Shown here: piece after piece, positions 7,311 to 16,555 of the stretch
Numbering within the stretch: position 1 is the stretch's first letter
Layout: each line of letters begins with the position of its first letter
NCBI RefSeq assembly: GCF_009857845.1
Contig: NZ_WWEQ01000013.1
Location: forward strand, 1 to 63,610
DNA from: Brevibacterium rongguiense
GTDB taxonomy: Bacteria; Actinomycetota; Actinomycetes; Actinomycetales; Brevibacteriaceae
Length of the DNA stretch: 63,610 nt
Direction of reading: 5' to 3'
Made by a program: the position numbers and the translations under genes
Notes under the pieces: generated by a model
Seen by the model: the letters and a program-made list of their open reading frames with translations, nothing else
What the model was told of the DNA's origin: nothing
Database searches by the model: none

Positions 7311-7720
7311 GGTCTTTCTTCGCTCCTGTCGATGGCGGTCTCTTCTTCGGATGCCCCCGGTGCGGCGACAGCCAGCGTGCAGCGTGTCGCAGGTGCAGAT
7401 GCGCTGGCGTTGCGACGTGTGCGGCGCATCTGCCGCGTCCGAGGTGCACTACCAACGTGGCAAGACGGAGCGGTGCCCGGCAACCGGATCCGGCTGGCAG
7501 GACGATCACCGCGAGCTGGGCGCGCCCTGAGCCCGCGCCTCGGCGGCGGGTAGGGGGGAGGGGTATGCCGGCCAGCCCTGGCCCGCCCCTTCGCGGATTC
7601 CCAGGAACAGGGCGGATTGTGTGCGCCGGACGCGTGAGACGCGCGGAGAATTCTCCGCGCGTCTCACGTGGTGAGTTCGGATTTCGGCGCGCTCACCTGG
7701 GGTTGGACTCGTATTGCGGC
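7311..7720. other. Intergenic region: leader of the 7310 gene plus a palindrome
   Basis: No gene is supported here. On the minus strand the half next to 7310 would be a leader of up to about 200 nt. It holds a perfect 10-bp inverted repeat (7395-7404 with 7424-7433, 19-nt loop) and GC-rich satellites, so the RNA could be structured. No known riboswitch signature was recognised. The other half carries the palindrome described separately and otherwise nothing I can identify. Confidence 0.5.
7633..7668. terminator. Perfect 36-bp palindrome downstream of the acyl-CoA synthetase gene
   Basis: Every base from 7633 to 7668 pairs with its partner around the centre 7650/7651 (core GGAGAATTCTCC, ends CGTGAGAC/GTCTCACG). 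It lies 53 bp after the stop of the synthetase gene, so a terminator hairpin is the simplest reading. The absence of any loop also allows a protein-binding site. Confidence 0.65.
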
Positions 7721-9691
7721 TCAGTTGGCCGGGCGTTCACCCGTCGTGCTGGCCAGTACCTCGCGCAGTCCGTCGAGCACCGCCGGATCCTCGATGGTCG
7801 AGGGGACCACGACGTCGGCCCGCCCGTCGGCGAGCTCGCGCATCGTCTTGCGCAGGATCTTGCCCGAGCGGGTCTTCGGCAGCGCCGGCACGAAGTCGAT
7901 GCGTTTGAGCGCGGCCACCGGGCCCACCTGCTCGCGCACTCGGGCGACGAGCTCGTCGCGCAGCGCCTGCGCGTCGGACTCGGCGGCCTGCCCGCCGCCC
8001 AGCACGACGAGCGCCCTGGGGACTTGGCCCGTCGTGGGATCCTCCACCCCGATCACCGCGCACTCGGCCACGGCGGGATGGGAGGCCAGCGCCGCCTCCA
8101 TGGTGCCGGTGGACAGGCGGTGGCCGGAGACGTTGATGACGTCGTCCGTGCGGCCCATGACGTAGACGTAGCCGTCCTCGTCGACCATGCCGCCGTCGCC
8201 GGAGAGGTAGTAGCCGTCGAACGCGGAGAGGTAGGACGAGACGTAGCGCTCGTCGTCGCCCCACACCGTGGCCATGGTGCCCGGGGGCAGGGGCAGCCGG
8301 ACGACGACGAGGCCCTCCGTGCCCGCCGGGACGGGCTCGCCGGCGGCGTCGAGCACCTCAATCGCATAGCCGGGCACCGGCTTCGTGGGCGAGCCCGGCT
8401 TGAGGGGGAATGTGCGCAGGCCGATGGGGTTCGTCGCAATCGGCCAGCCCGTCTCCGTCTGCCACCAGTTGTCGATGACGGGGATGTCGCGGCCCGTGGC
8501 CTCCTTGAGCTTCTGCGTCGTCCACTCGTAGGTGCCCGGGTCGAGGCGCTCGCCGGCCATGAACCACGCGCGGATGCTCGACAGGTCGTGGCTCTTCATG
8601 AACTCCCCGTCCGGGTCCTCCTTGCGGATGACGCGCATGGCGGTCGGGGCGGCGAAGAAGACGTTGGCGCCGTGGTCGGCGATGACGCGGAAGAACGTGG
8701 AGGCATCGGGCGTGCCGATCGGCTTGCCCTCGAACAGCACGGTCGTGACACCGGCCAGCAGCGGGCCGTAGACGATGTAGGAGTGCCCTACGACCCAGCC
8801 CACGTCGGAGGCAGTGAACATCGTGTCGCCCGGCCGCAGGCCGAACAGGTGCGGCATGGACCACGCGAGCGCGGTCGCATAGCCGCCGGAGTCGCGCACG
8901 ATCCCCTTGGGCTTGCCCGTGGTGCCCGAGGTGTAGAGCACGTAGAGCTCGTCCGTGGACCGCACCGTCGTGCAGGGCGCGCCTTCCGGGGTGGCCGCCA
9001 TGAGCTCGGCGAAGTCGAGGTCGAAGCCCGCGCGCAGCTGCGCGGGTGCCTGCGGGCGCTGGACGACGACGCTGAACTCGGGCTTCGCCTCGGCGAGCTC
9101 GATGGCGCGGTCGAGCAGCGGCTTGTACTCGATGACGCGGGTGCGCTCGATTCCGCACGAGGCGGAGACGACGGCCCGGGGTGCGGTGTCGTCGATGCGC
9201 ACCGCGAGCTCCTTGGCGGAGAAGCCGCCGAAGACCACGGAGTGGATGGCGCCCAGCCGCGCGCACGCGAGCATCGTGATGACCGCCTCCGGGATCATGG
9301 GCATGTAGATGATGACGCGATCGCCCTTGGCCACGCCGCGGTCGGCCAGCGCGCGGGCGAAGCGGGCGGTCAGGTCGGTGAGCTCGGCGTAGGTGTAGGT
9401 GCGCTGGGTGCCGGTGACCGGGGAGTCGTAGACGAGGGCTGCGTCGTCGCCGCGGCCCGCTGCGACGTGGCGGTCGAGGGCGTTGTAGCAGACGTTGAGC
9501 TCGCCGTCGGGGAACCAGCGGTAGATGGGCGCGCGGGTGTCGTCGAGGGCTCGCGTGGGCGCCTTCACCCAGTCGATCGCGGCGGCGGCCTCGAGCCAGT
9601 AGCGCTCGGGGTCCTCCGCCGCCGCGCGGGCGGCGGCCTCGTAGGGGTCCTCGGCGGGGGTGGGGGTCTGAGCGGTGCGCTGGTCGGCCAT
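7721..9691 (-). CDS. Short-chain acyl-CoA synthetase, propionyl-CoA synthetase (PrpE) type
   Basis: This 656-residue adenylate-forming enzyme should activate a short-chain carboxylate with ATP and CoA. Visible are the PrpE/Acs-type opening YRWFPDGELNVCYNALDRHV, the P-loop YTSGTTGKPKG, the PrpE-like RDSGGYATALAWSM (where Acs has HTTGGY), DNWWQTETGWP, and the C-terminal catalytic lysine in TRSGKILRK. These favour propionate or a similar acid over acetate. The ATG at 9691 has GGAGGG upstream. It is last in a same-strand group with an acyl-CoA dehydrogenase and a MaoC hydratase, gaps 146 and 99 bp, which suggests degradation of a specific short acid. Confidence 0.85.
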   Translation of the reverse strand: MADQRTAQTPTPAEDPYEAAARAAAEDPERYWLEAAAAIDWVKAPTRALDDTRAPIYRWFPDGELNVCYNALDRHVAAGRGDDAALVYDSPVTGTQRTYTYAELTDLTARFARALADRGVAKGDRVIIYMPMIPEAVITMLACARLGAIHSVVFGGFSAKELAVRIDDTAPRAVVSASCGIERTRVIEYKPLLDRAIELAEAKPEFSVVVQRPQAPAQLRAGFDLDFAELMAATPEGAPCTTVRSTDELYVLYTSGTTGKPKGIVRDSGGYATALAWSMPHLFGLRPGDTMFTASDVGWVVGHSYIVYGPLLAGVTTVLFEGKPIGTPDASTFFRVIADHGANVFFAAPTAMRVIRKEDPDGEFMKSHDLSSIRAWFMAGERLDPGTYEWTTQKLKEATGRDIPVIDNWWQTETGWPIATNPIGLRTFPLKPGSPTKPVPGYAIEVLDAAGEPVPAGTEGLVVVRLPLPPGTMATVWGDDERYVSSYLSAFDGYYLSGDGGMVDEDGYVYVMGRTDDVINVSGHRLSTGTMEAALASHPAVAECAVIGVEDPTTGQVPRALVVLGGGQAAESDAQALRDELVARVREQVGPVAALKRIDFVPALPKTRSGKILRKTMRELADGRADVVVPSTIEDPAVLDGLREVLASTTGERPAN

Positions 9692-9790
9692 GATGCCCTC
9701 CGTGCAATCGACGGTGATGTGCTTCACACCATTGTGGCGCACGCGGGGGCCGGGCGGGTCGTCCTTCTCCGGCGGCAGGCGGCCCGGGTC

Positions 9791-10315
9791 TCAGTCCTGG
9801 GTGGCCTCCGGGGGCAGCGGCGGGGCGGGCATGGGCTCGGCGTTCGGGCCGTGCCCGCGACGGTAGACCATGACGGTGCGCTCGAAGGCGCACACCACCT
9901 CCGCGCGCTGGTTGTAGCCCTCCGTCTTGACGGTGACGATGCCCAGGGTGGGCCGTGACTGCGATTCCCGCACGCTGAGCACCGTGGAGCGCGAGTGGAT
10001 CGTGTCGCCCTCGAACACTGGGGCCGGCAGCGTGATCCGATCCCAGGCGAGGTTGGCGAAGACGTTCTGCGACACATCGGTCACGCTCTGGCCGGTCACG
10101 AGCGCCACCGTGAACGTCGAGTCGACGAGCGGTTTGCCGAACTCCGTCTTCTTCGCGTATTCGCGGTCGAAGTGGACGGGCGCCGTGTTCTGGGTCAGCA
10201 GGGTGAACCAGATGTTGTCGGTCTCCGTGACGGTGCGGCCCAGCGGGTGCTCGAAGACGTCGCCCACGGCGAAGTCCTCGAAGTACCGGCCCTGCCATCC
10301 GCGGTGAACGGTCAT
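9791..10315 (-). CDS. MaoC-family (R)-enoyl-CoA hydratase-like protein
   Basis: The 174-residue protein is a single hot-dog domain. The family signature appears as LLTQNTAPVHFDREYAKKT, where the usual hydratase Asp is Asn and the His is kept, and FGKPLVDSTFTVALVTG follows. This variant motif is common in actinobacterial MaoC dehydratases of acyl-CoA pathways. The start at 10315 is favoured by GAGAGGACACACC just upstream; an ATG five codons earlier is possible. It lies between an acyl-CoA dehydrogenase and a propionyl-CoA-type synthetase, so a hydration step in the same pathway is likely. Substrate unknown. Confidence 0.82.
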   Translation of the reverse strand: MTVHRGWQGRYFEDFAVGDVFEHPLGRTVTETDNIWFTLLTQNTAPVHFDREYAKKTEFGKPLVDSTFTVALVTGQSVTDVSQNVFANLAWDRITLPAPVFEGDTIHSRSTVLSVRESQSRPTLGIVTVKTEGYNQRAEVVCAFERTVMVYRRGHGPNAEPMPAPPLPPEATQD

Positions 10316-10461
10316 GGTGTGTCCTCTCATGCTGCGGCCCGGTCCGGGCCTGGGCAGTGGGGTCAATGGGGGTTGTGGAACCGGTGTGCGGCCGGGTCCT
10401 GCGGTTCCGCGCCCGAGGTGCGGCCAGCGGGCCCGGGCACGCACCTCGGGCGCGGTGGGGC

Positions 10462-11607
10462 TCAGACCCGGTTGCGCGCGATGAGCTGCTTGGCGATGAC
10501 GTCGAGCTGGATCTCGTTCGTGCCCTCGCCCACGATCATGAGCGGGGCGTCGCGGTAGTAGCGCTCGACCTCGAACTCGGTGGAGTAGCCGTAGCCGCCG
10601 TGGACGCGGATGGCGTCGAGCGCGACCTCGGCGGCGGTCTCGGAGGCGATGTACTTCGCCATGCCCGCCTCCATATCGACGCGGCCGCCGCCGTCGAGCG
10701 TGCGGGCGGCGTGGAGGACGAGCTGGCGGGCGGCCTCGAGCTTGGCGGCCATGGCGGCCAGCCGGTGGCCCACCGCCTGGTGCTTCCAGATGGGCCTGCC
10801 CATCGACTCGCGCTCCTGGGCGTAGCGCACCGCGTCGTCGAGCGCTGCCTGGCCCACCCCGATCGACCGGGAGGCCACCTGCAGGCGGCCGGTCTCGAGG
10901 CCCGTCATCATCTGCGCGAAGCCGTGGCCCTCCTCGGCGCCCAGCAGGGCGGTGGCGGGGACCCGGAAGTCCGTGAAGCTGAGCTCACAGCTCTCGACGC
11001 CCTTGTAGCCGAGCTTGGGCAGGTCGCGCGAGACCTCGAAGCCCGGGCCCTTCTCCACGAGCAGGACGGACACGCCGCGATGGCGCGGCTGGGCCTGCGG
11101 ATCGGTCTTGACGAGGAGGGCCACGAGGTCGGAGCGGCGGGCATTCGTGATCCACGTCTTCGAGCCGTTGATGACGTAGTCGTCGCCGTCGCGGGCGGCG
11201 ACGGTGCGGATCGCCTGGAGGTCCGAGCCGCCCCCGGGTTCTGTGAGCGCCATCGTGGCGCGCAGCTCGCCCTCGGCCATGCGCGGCAGATAGGCATCCT
11301 GCTGCTCCTGCGTGCCGAAGGCCTGGATGAGCTTGGCGACAACCGAATGGCCGCCCATCGCACCGGCCAGCGACATCCAGCCGCGGGCCAGCTCGGCGGT
11401 GATGAGAGCGTAGGCCTCCGCGGAGACGCCGCCGTAGCCCCACGGCTCCGCGATCGCGAGGCTGAAGATGCCCATCTCCTTCATCTTCTCGATCCACGCC
11501 TCCGGGTACTCATTGGCGTGCTCGACCGCATTCACGTTCGGCCGCACCTCGTGGTCGACGAACGACCTGACGGTGTCGATCATCGTCTGCTCTTCGGATG
11601 CGATCAC
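10462..11607 (-). CDS. Acyl-CoA dehydrogenase
   Basis: This 381-residue flavoenzyme has the full family layout: an N-terminal helical domain, ATMALTEPGGGSDLQAIRT (FAD/substrate region, about 125-145), the middle beta domain, and the C-terminal helical domain with IRVHGGYGYSTEFEVERYYRDAP and VGEGTNEIQ. The catalytic base position is not assigned with confidence. GTG at 11607 has GAAGGAGACACC before it and is the first start in frame. It is probably the first gene of the acyl-CoA dehydrogenase, MaoC and synthetase group, and electrons would go to EtfAB encoded at 42-43.8 kb. Confidence 0.88.
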   Translation of the reverse strand: MIASEEQTMIDTVRSFVDHEVRPNVNAVEHANEYPEAWIEKMKEMGIFSLAIAEPWGYGGVSAEAYALITAELARGWMSLAGAMGGHSVVAKLIQAFGTQEQQDAYLPRMAEGELRATMALTEPGGGSDLQAIRTVAARDGDDYVINGSKTWITNARRSDLVALLVKTDPQAQPRHRGVSVLLVEKGPGFEVSRDLPKLGYKGVESCELSFTDFRVPATALLGAEEGHGFAQMMTGLETGRLQVASRSIGVGQAALDDAVRYAQERESMGRPIWKHQAVGHRLAAMAAKLEAARQLVLHAARTLDGGGRVDMEAGMAKYIASETAAEVALDAIRVHGGYGYSTEFEVERYYRDAPLMIVGEGTNEIQLDVIAKQLIARNRV

Positions 11608-11719
11608 GGTGTCTCCTTCGACGGCGCGGGAACTGCGGGTCCCTGGGGCAACCGTAGAGCAGGCACTGCAGCGCCGCGCGGAGGTCCGCGGGCCGGGCGG
11701 CGCGGGAGGCGCCCGCCGC

Positions 11720-11760
11720 GGCTAGCTGCCGCTGCCCGTGGCCGCGGGGCGCAGCTAGCC
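11720..11760 (-). terminator. Hairpin terminator at the end of the ole operon
   Basis: Perfect 10-bp arms GGCTAGCTGC/GCAGCTAGCC flank an inner GCCC/GGGC stem. The hairpin includes the oleD stop codon (11755-11757), closing the oleA-oleBC-oleD transcript. Confidence 0.6.
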
Positions 11761-12720
11761 GTAGTGCTCGGCGAGCACGGCCATTCCCTGCTCGATGCTC
11801 ACGGCCGGGGCCCAGCCGAGCACCTCGCGGGTGCGGCGCTGGTCGAACCAGTGCGCGGTGGACAGCTGCTCGGCGAGGAAGCGGGTGAGCGGCGGTTCGT
11901 CGTCGTGCTCGCGCAGGTTCCACACCCGCTCCACGGCCCCGCCTGCCTCCTGCGCCAGGCGGGCCGGCAGCCGCAGGCGGGGCGCCGGTGCGCCGCCTGC
12001 CAGGGCGATGCGGGTGAGGAGCTCGCCGATGGGCCGCGGCTGGCCGTTCGTCACGACGAGGGACTCGCCGTGGGTGCGCTCGACTGCGCGCAGCGCCGCC
12101 ACGATCGCATCGACAGCGTTGGCGGCGTAGAGCGTGTCCACGAGCATGAGGCCCGAGCCGAGGATCGGCAGGCGCCCGGCGCGGGCACGGTCGATGATCC
12201 GCTCGGTCAGCTGCGCGTCACCGGGGCCCCACATAAGGTGCGGGCGCAGCACGAGGACGGGGAAGTCCGGGCCGTCGGCGGCCAGGGCGAGGAGCTCGCC
12301 GGCGGCCTTCGTGCGCGCGTAGTCCCCGCGCGCCCGGGCGGGATCGGCCGGCCCCGCGGGCTCGCCGATGATCGAGGACCCCGCATGCGCCACGGACGGC
12401 GAGGAGATGTGGACCATCCGGCCCACCCCCGCTGTGCGCGCGGCAGCGAGGACCGTGCGCGTGCCCTCGACGTTCACCCGGTCGAAGTCCGCAGCGCTGC
12501 CGGCCATCGAGACCTTCGCGGCCAGGTGGATGAGCGCGTCCTGACCGCGCACCGCCTGCTCAACCGCCTCGCGGTCGGTGACCGAGCCCAGCACGTCGCG
12601 CGCGCCGTCCGCCCCCGAGGGGCGGCGCTGGAGCGTCGTCACCTCGTGCCCGGCGGTCAGGAGCGCCCGCGCCGTCGAGGAGCCCAGCAGGCCCGAGGCG
12701 CCCGTCACCAGGACCCTCAC
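11755..12720 (-). CDS. oleD: OleD, 2-alkyl-3-oxoalkanoate reductase (extended SDR)
   Basis: The 321-residue extended short-chain dehydrogenase should reduce the OleA product to a 2-alkyl-3-hydroxyalkanoic acid using NAD(P)H. Seen are the nucleotide fold VRVLVTGASGLLGSS at the very N-terminus, HLAAKVSMAG, the catalytic pair in GDYARTKAAGE (YxxxK) and LRPHLMWGPGD. GTG at 12720 overlaps the oleBC stop in a GTGA, fixing the start; the 122-codon upstream extension is antisense-like sequence from oleC. Length and order agree with OleD of Micrococcus-type olefin clusters. The assignment is strong because of the complete operon. Confidence 0.92.
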   Translation of the reverse strand: MRVLVTGASGLLGSSTARALLTAGHEVTTLQRRPSGADGARDVLGSVTDREAVEQAVRGQDALIHLAAKVSMAGSAADFDRVNVEGTRTVLAAARTAGVGRMVHISSPSVAHAGSSIIGEPAGPADPARARGDYARTKAAGELLALAADGPDFPVLVLRPHLMWGPGDAQLTERIIDRARAGRLPILGSGLMLVDTLYAANAVDAIVAALRAVERTHGESLVVTNGQPRPIGELLTRIALAGGAPAPRLRLPARLAQEAGGAVERVWNLREHDDEPPLTRFLAEQLSTAHWFDQRRTREVLGWAPAVSIEQGMAVLAEHYG

Positions 12721-15521
12721 AGCGCGCCCCCGGCCAGCGCCTCGGCGGCCCAGCGGGCCAGGCGCGAGCGGTCGATCTTCGAGTTGTGCCGGATGTCGGT
12801 GGGGAACTCGCGGGCGACGAGCACCGCCGCCACGTCGAGGCCCAGGGCTGCGAGGGCCGCGGCGCGCACCGCATCGGCGAGCTCGAGGGGGGCTAGGCCC
12901 GGGTGCAGGCCCTGGGCCGGGTTCGGCTCGAGGACGCACACGATCGCCTGCGTGCCCACCGGCCCCACGCCCACGGCCGCCGAGCGCAGCACGCCGGGCA
13001 GCTCGTCGACGATCGCCTCGAGGCCCGCGGGGCCGATCGGCCCGCCCGGGGCCGTGATGACGTGCTGCAGGCGCCCCTCGAGCCACAGCCTGCCCGCGGC
13101 GTCGAGGTGGCCGATGTCATTGGTCCGGTGCCGCTGGGCGCCGGGGCCCGCACCGGCACCGGCGTCCGAATCCTCGGCAGCGCTGCCATCGCGGGCCGAC
13201 TGCGCCTGCGTATCCCACAGCCGGTCGTAGCCGTCCTTGACGTGGGGTGCGGCCACGACGACCTCGCCCAGCACGCCGGCGGCATCGGCGCCGGACAGCA
13301 GCGAGGCGGCGGCGGTGCCGTCCATGGTCAGCGGTGCGATGGTCAGCTCCACGCCGGGAATGGGGGTGCCCACGCACACGCCGTGCTCGCCGGACTCGGC
13401 CGCCTGGGCGACGCCGGGCCGGTCGATGTCGGTGAGCAGCAGCCCCTCCGTCATGCCGTAGGGGGAGTGCAGCTGGGCGGCCGGGAAGACCTGGGCCACC
13501 GCGTCCATGAGGCTCAGGGGGACGGGGGCCCCGGCGGAGAGCACGAGTTCGACGCGCCCGCACGCGGCGCGCTGGCCGGCGGTGAGGTCTGCGGCCGTGG
13601 CGACGACGTTGGCGAAGGCCGCGGGCGAGGCGAAGACCATCGTGCAGTCCCCGGCGGCCACAGCATCGGCCAGGGCGGCGGCGGTGAGCGTGCGCGGTTT
13701 CGTCACGGACATGTCCGGGGTCACCGACGTCGCGCCGATTCCCGGCCCCAGCAGGGCGAACGGCGGGAAGCCGGCGACCAGACCGGTGCCGGGCCGCACG
13801 CCGAAGTGGCCGGCGAGCAGGCCCGCGAGCGCGCCCAGGCTGCGGTGGGTATAGCGCACGCCCTTCGCCGGGCCCGTCGAGCCCGAGGTGAAGAGGATGG
13901 CCGCGTCGTCGTCGAGGCCCGGCGTGGCGATCGGCCCGTCCGGGGTGTCGCGCACGAGGGCGGTGAGGCTCGTCTCGACGCGCAGCGCCCTGCCGGGGAG
14001 CGCCCCGAGCGGGCGCACGGAGACGCGCCGGCCCGGCCAGCCCGCCGCGCGGGCCAGAGTCAGCCCGGGCACCTCGCCGATGATCCACTGCGGATCCGCC
14101 GCGCGGATGGCCCGCGTCATGCCCGCCGGGCCCAGGCCGGCATCGGCGACGACGGCGACACCGCCGGCCTTGAGCACGCCGTACGCGGCGGCGGTGAGGT
14201 CATTGCCCGGCGTCACGAGCAGGCTCACCCGGTCCCCGCGGCGCAGGCCGGCCAGCTGCAGGCCGCGCGCGATCCGGTCGACGACGAAGGACAGGTGGGC
14301 CCAGCTGACCGTCTGCGCGGGCGTGCGCGACATGTCGACGCTGGCCGGCGAGCCATCCTGGGCGCGGGCGTCGAGGGCGTCGAAGATGAGGCGCGCGCCG
14401 TCGCCCGGCGCGGGGGCGCCGTCCGACGATGCGTTCTGCGCCCCGTCCGCGCGAGCAGGGGCGTGGGATCGACCGGCGGGGAAGCGGTGGCGCAGCCAGC
14501 GCAGGATCGTGGCCGCGTAGTCGACGTCCTCGGCCAGCAGGTGGGACGTCGTCTCGAAGCGGTGGACGTCGGCCTGGGGCAGCCGCGCGCGCAGGTCGCG
14601 CAGGTAGCGCTCCTGGAAGACCGGGTCCTTGGGCCCCCAGAGGATGAGCGCCGGGACGTCGAGTCCGGCGATTTCCTCGCCCAGCCGCTGGAGCTCCCGG
14701 TAGGAGGGGTGGCGCTCGTTGACGGGAATGTCCGCGACGAAGGCGCCCACACCGCCGCGCAGCGCGCGGGCGCAGTAGGGCAGCCGGTAGGCGCGGGCGA
14801 GGGCCGGGTCGAGCCGGTCGGCCAGCTCCAGGGTCACGCGGATGAAGGCATCGGTGAGGACGGTGGAGGCCGGCAGCAGGGGTCCCGCCAGGGCCGCGCG
14901 CAGCGCGGCCGGGATCGGCTCGCCCTCGGGCTGGTGGACGGCGGTGTTGAGCGTCAGGGCACCCGCCACGCGCGCCCGGTTGCGGGCGGCCCACGTCAGC
15001 GAGAGCACCCCGCCCCAGTCGTGGCCGAGCGTGACGACGGGGTGGGCGCTGACCGCGGGCGCCTCGGCGGCCCCGGAGACGGCGTCCGAACCGGGCACCT
15101 CGGCGAGGAGCTGCGTGACGACGGCATCGAAGTCGGCCACCCGGTCGGCGATGCGCCGCCAGTCGCCGGTGCGGGGCGCGGGCAGCGCCGGGTGGGCGAG
15201 GCGCTCGGAGAAGCCCATCTCCAGCTGATCGGGGGCGATGACGCGCCACACGCGCTCCCCGGCCGCCGCGGCGGCGGGCGCCGCGGCCACGGTCGCGGCG
15301 GCCAGTCGGCGCCACAGATAGGACCAGGTGGGGTTGCCGTGAAGGGCGAGGATCGTGCCGGTGGGCTCGATGCCCTGCGCGCGCAGCGCGGGCAGGGTGT
15401 CGAGCACGTGGAAGGTGCGCACGCCGTCCGCGCACGCCGCGCCCACCAGCCTGGACCACTGCGGATCCCACTCGGGCAGCTCCGGGGGAAGGGTCGCAGG
15501 GCGGGCGGGCGAGGCCGTCAC
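12717..15521 (-). CDS. oleBC: OleBC fusion: beta-lactone decarboxylase plus beta-lactone synthetase
   Basis: This 934-residue protein joins two steps of olefin synthesis. Residues about 35-345 are an alpha/beta-hydrolase of haloalkane-dehalogenase type (HGNPTWSYLW, nucleophile Asp168 in LGHDWGG, His327 in TTSHLLAED), matching OleB, which decarboxylates the beta-lactone to the alkene. A low-complexity linker (about 350-375) leads to an adenylate-forming domain (FTSGSTGPAKG at 544-554, YGMTEG near 688, NSKIDRSRL at the end), matching OleC, which makes the beta-lactone. This fusion is known from Micrococcus and relatives. GTG at 15521 overlaps the oleA stop (GTGA). Confidence 0.92.
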   Translation of the reverse strand: MTASPARPATLPPELPEWDPQWSRLVGAACADGVRTFHVLDTLPALRAQGIEPTGTILALHGNPTWSYLWRRLAAATVAAAPAAAAAGERVWRVIAPDQLEMGFSERLAHPALPAPRTGDWRRIADRVADFDAVVTQLLAEVPGSDAVSGAAEAPAVSAHPVVTLGHDWGGVLSLTWAARNRARVAGALTLNTAVHQPEGEPIPAALRAALAGPLLPASTVLTDAFIRVTLELADRLDPALARAYRLPYCARALRGGVGAFVADIPVNERHPSYRELQRLGEEIAGLDVPALILWGPKDPVFQERYLRDLRARLPQADVHRFETTSHLLAEDVDYAATILRWLRHRFPAGRSHAPARADGAQNASSDGAPAPGDGARLIFDALDARAQDGSPASVDMSRTPAQTVSWAHLSFVVDRIARGLQLAGLRRGDRVSLLVTPGNDLTAAAYGVLKAGGVAVVADAGLGPAGMTRAIRAADPQWIIGEVPGLTLARAAGWPGRRVSVRPLGALPGRALRVETSLTALVRDTPDGPIATPGLDDDAAILFTSGSTGPAKGVRYTHRSLGALAGLLAGHFGVRPGTGLVAGFPPFALLGPGIGATSVTPDMSVTKPRTLTAAALADAVAAGDCTMVFASPAAFANVVATAADLTAGQRAACGRVELVLSAGAPVPLSLMDAVAQVFPAAQLHSPYGMTEGLLLTDIDRPGVAQAAESGEHGVCVGTPIPGVELTIAPLTMDGTAAASLLSGADAAGVLGEVVVAAPHVKDGYDRLWDTQAQSARDGSAAEDSDAGAGAGPGAQRHRTNDIGHLDAAGRLWLEGRLQHVITAPGGPIGPAGLEAIVDELPGVLRSAAVGVGPVGTQAIVCVLEPNPAQGLHPGLAPLELADAVRAAALAALGLDVAAVLVAREFPTDIRHNSKIDRSRLARWAAEALAGGAL

Positions 15522-16543
15522 CAGACGATCTCCGTCATCGCTGTGTTGAGCCCCGAGCCCACGCCCATGCACAGGACGCGCTCGCCGGGCGCGAGCGTCT
15601 CGACCTCGCGGGCCAGCGTGATGGGCAGTGAGGCCGGGCCGACGTTGCCCAGGTAGGGGTAGGTCGTGGGGATGCGGTCGGGGTTGAGGCCGGCGGCCTT
15701 CGTGATGGAGTTCGTGTGGATGTTGGAGACCTGGTGCATGACGTAGCGGTCCATGCTCTGCCAGTCCCAGCCGTCCTCGTGCGCCTCCGTCCACGCCTCG
15801 GTCACGAGCTTCATGCCGTTCTTCAGCAGCCCGTCGGCGTCGGTGAACATGCCGTCGTGGTCGCCCACGCACAGCTCGTGGTTCCACGTGGCCGCGCGGG
15901 TCACGCCGCCCCTGATGCGGTGGCCCTCCGGGTGCTTGGAGGCCGGGCCCAGCACGGCGCCCGCGGCCCCGGAGCCCAGCGTCAGCGAGGCGAACTCGTT
16001 GAGGTACTCATCGCGCGTGATGCCCTCGCGGGACAGGCGGGCGAGCGTGGCCTGCTGGACCCGCGAGGCGTCCTCGGCGGCGACGATGAGCGCGTACTCG
16101 ATCTGGCCGGAGTCGATCATCGTGGCCGCCACGGTCATGGCGTTGACGAAGCCCAGGCACGCGTTGGCGATGTCGAAGTTCATGGCGGCCGGGCTCAGCC
16201 CGATCCCGTTGTGCACCGCGACGGCCACGGAGGGCTCGAGGTTCTCGCGGGTGACGGACGCGTTGATCATGAGGCCGATCTGCTCCGGCTCGATGCCGGC
16301 GGCGGTGAGCGCGCGGCGTCCGGCCCGCGCCGCTCCGGCGACGAAGTCATGCGGGTGGTCCCAGTTGCGGCGGGCTTCGACGCCGGCCACGCGCTGGAGG
16401 AGCGCGTTGGGCAGGCGCAGGCGCTCGAGCGTGCTGTGCAGCTGCGCGTCGAAGGACTCGGAGGTGACCTCATTGGGTGCGGTGACCTCTGCGATGCCGA
16501 GCAGGGCCACATCGTCGTGCCGGAAAGTCGTGTTGCCGTTCAA
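15518..16543 (-). CDS. oleA: OleA, acyl-CoA head-to-head Claisen condensing enzyme
   Basis: The 341-residue thiolase-fold enzyme should condense two fatty acyl-CoAs to a 2-alkyl-3-ketoacid, the committed step to long-chain alkenes. The OleA set is complete: Cys129 (DIANACLGF), His270 (YVMHQVSN), Asn300 (YLGNVGPAS) and Glu103 in the position of the OleA-specific glutamate (VTRENLEPS). FabH also has Cys-His-Asn, but the Glu and operon make OleA the better call. No ATG is available; TTG at 16543 gives the normal length and was chosen, with only a weak GGACG upstream. Repeated GTCTGC motifs lie in its promoter region. Confidence 0.92.
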   Translation of the reverse strand: MNGNTTFRHDDVALLGIAEVTAPNEVTSESFDAQLHSTLERLRLPNALLQRVAGVEARRNWDHPHDFVAGAARAGRRALTAAGIEPEQIGLMINASVTRENLEPSVAVAVHNGIGLSPAAMNFDIANACLGFVNAMTVAATMIDSGQIEYALIVAAEDASRVQQATLARLSREGITRDEYLNEFASLTLGSGAAGAVLGPASKHPEGHRIRGGVTRAATWNHELCVGDHDGMFTDADGLLKNGMKLVTEAWTEAHEDGWDWQSMDRYVMHQVSNIHTNSITKAAGLNPDRIPTTYPYLGNVGPASLPITLAREVETLAPGERVLCMGVGSGLNTAMTEIVW

Positions 16544-16555
16544 TGAGCGTCCATT

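Noticed and set aside
7311..7530. c-di-AMP (ydaO-type) riboswitch before the cell-wall genes
   Set aside because: Expected in actinobacterial wall-hydrolase leaders, but the conserved GAACCCG...AGCTAACC-like blocks could not be found.
10357..13230. Very long open frame (957 codons) on the plus strand
   Set aside because: It is antisense to the acyl-CoA dehydrogenase and oleD/oleBC and reads as Arg/Gly/His-rich sequence. Such shadows are expected at this GC content.
12903..15656. 917-codon plus-strand frame opposite oleBC
   Set aside because: No family motif and compositional noise; oleBC on the other strand has complete catalytic motifs.
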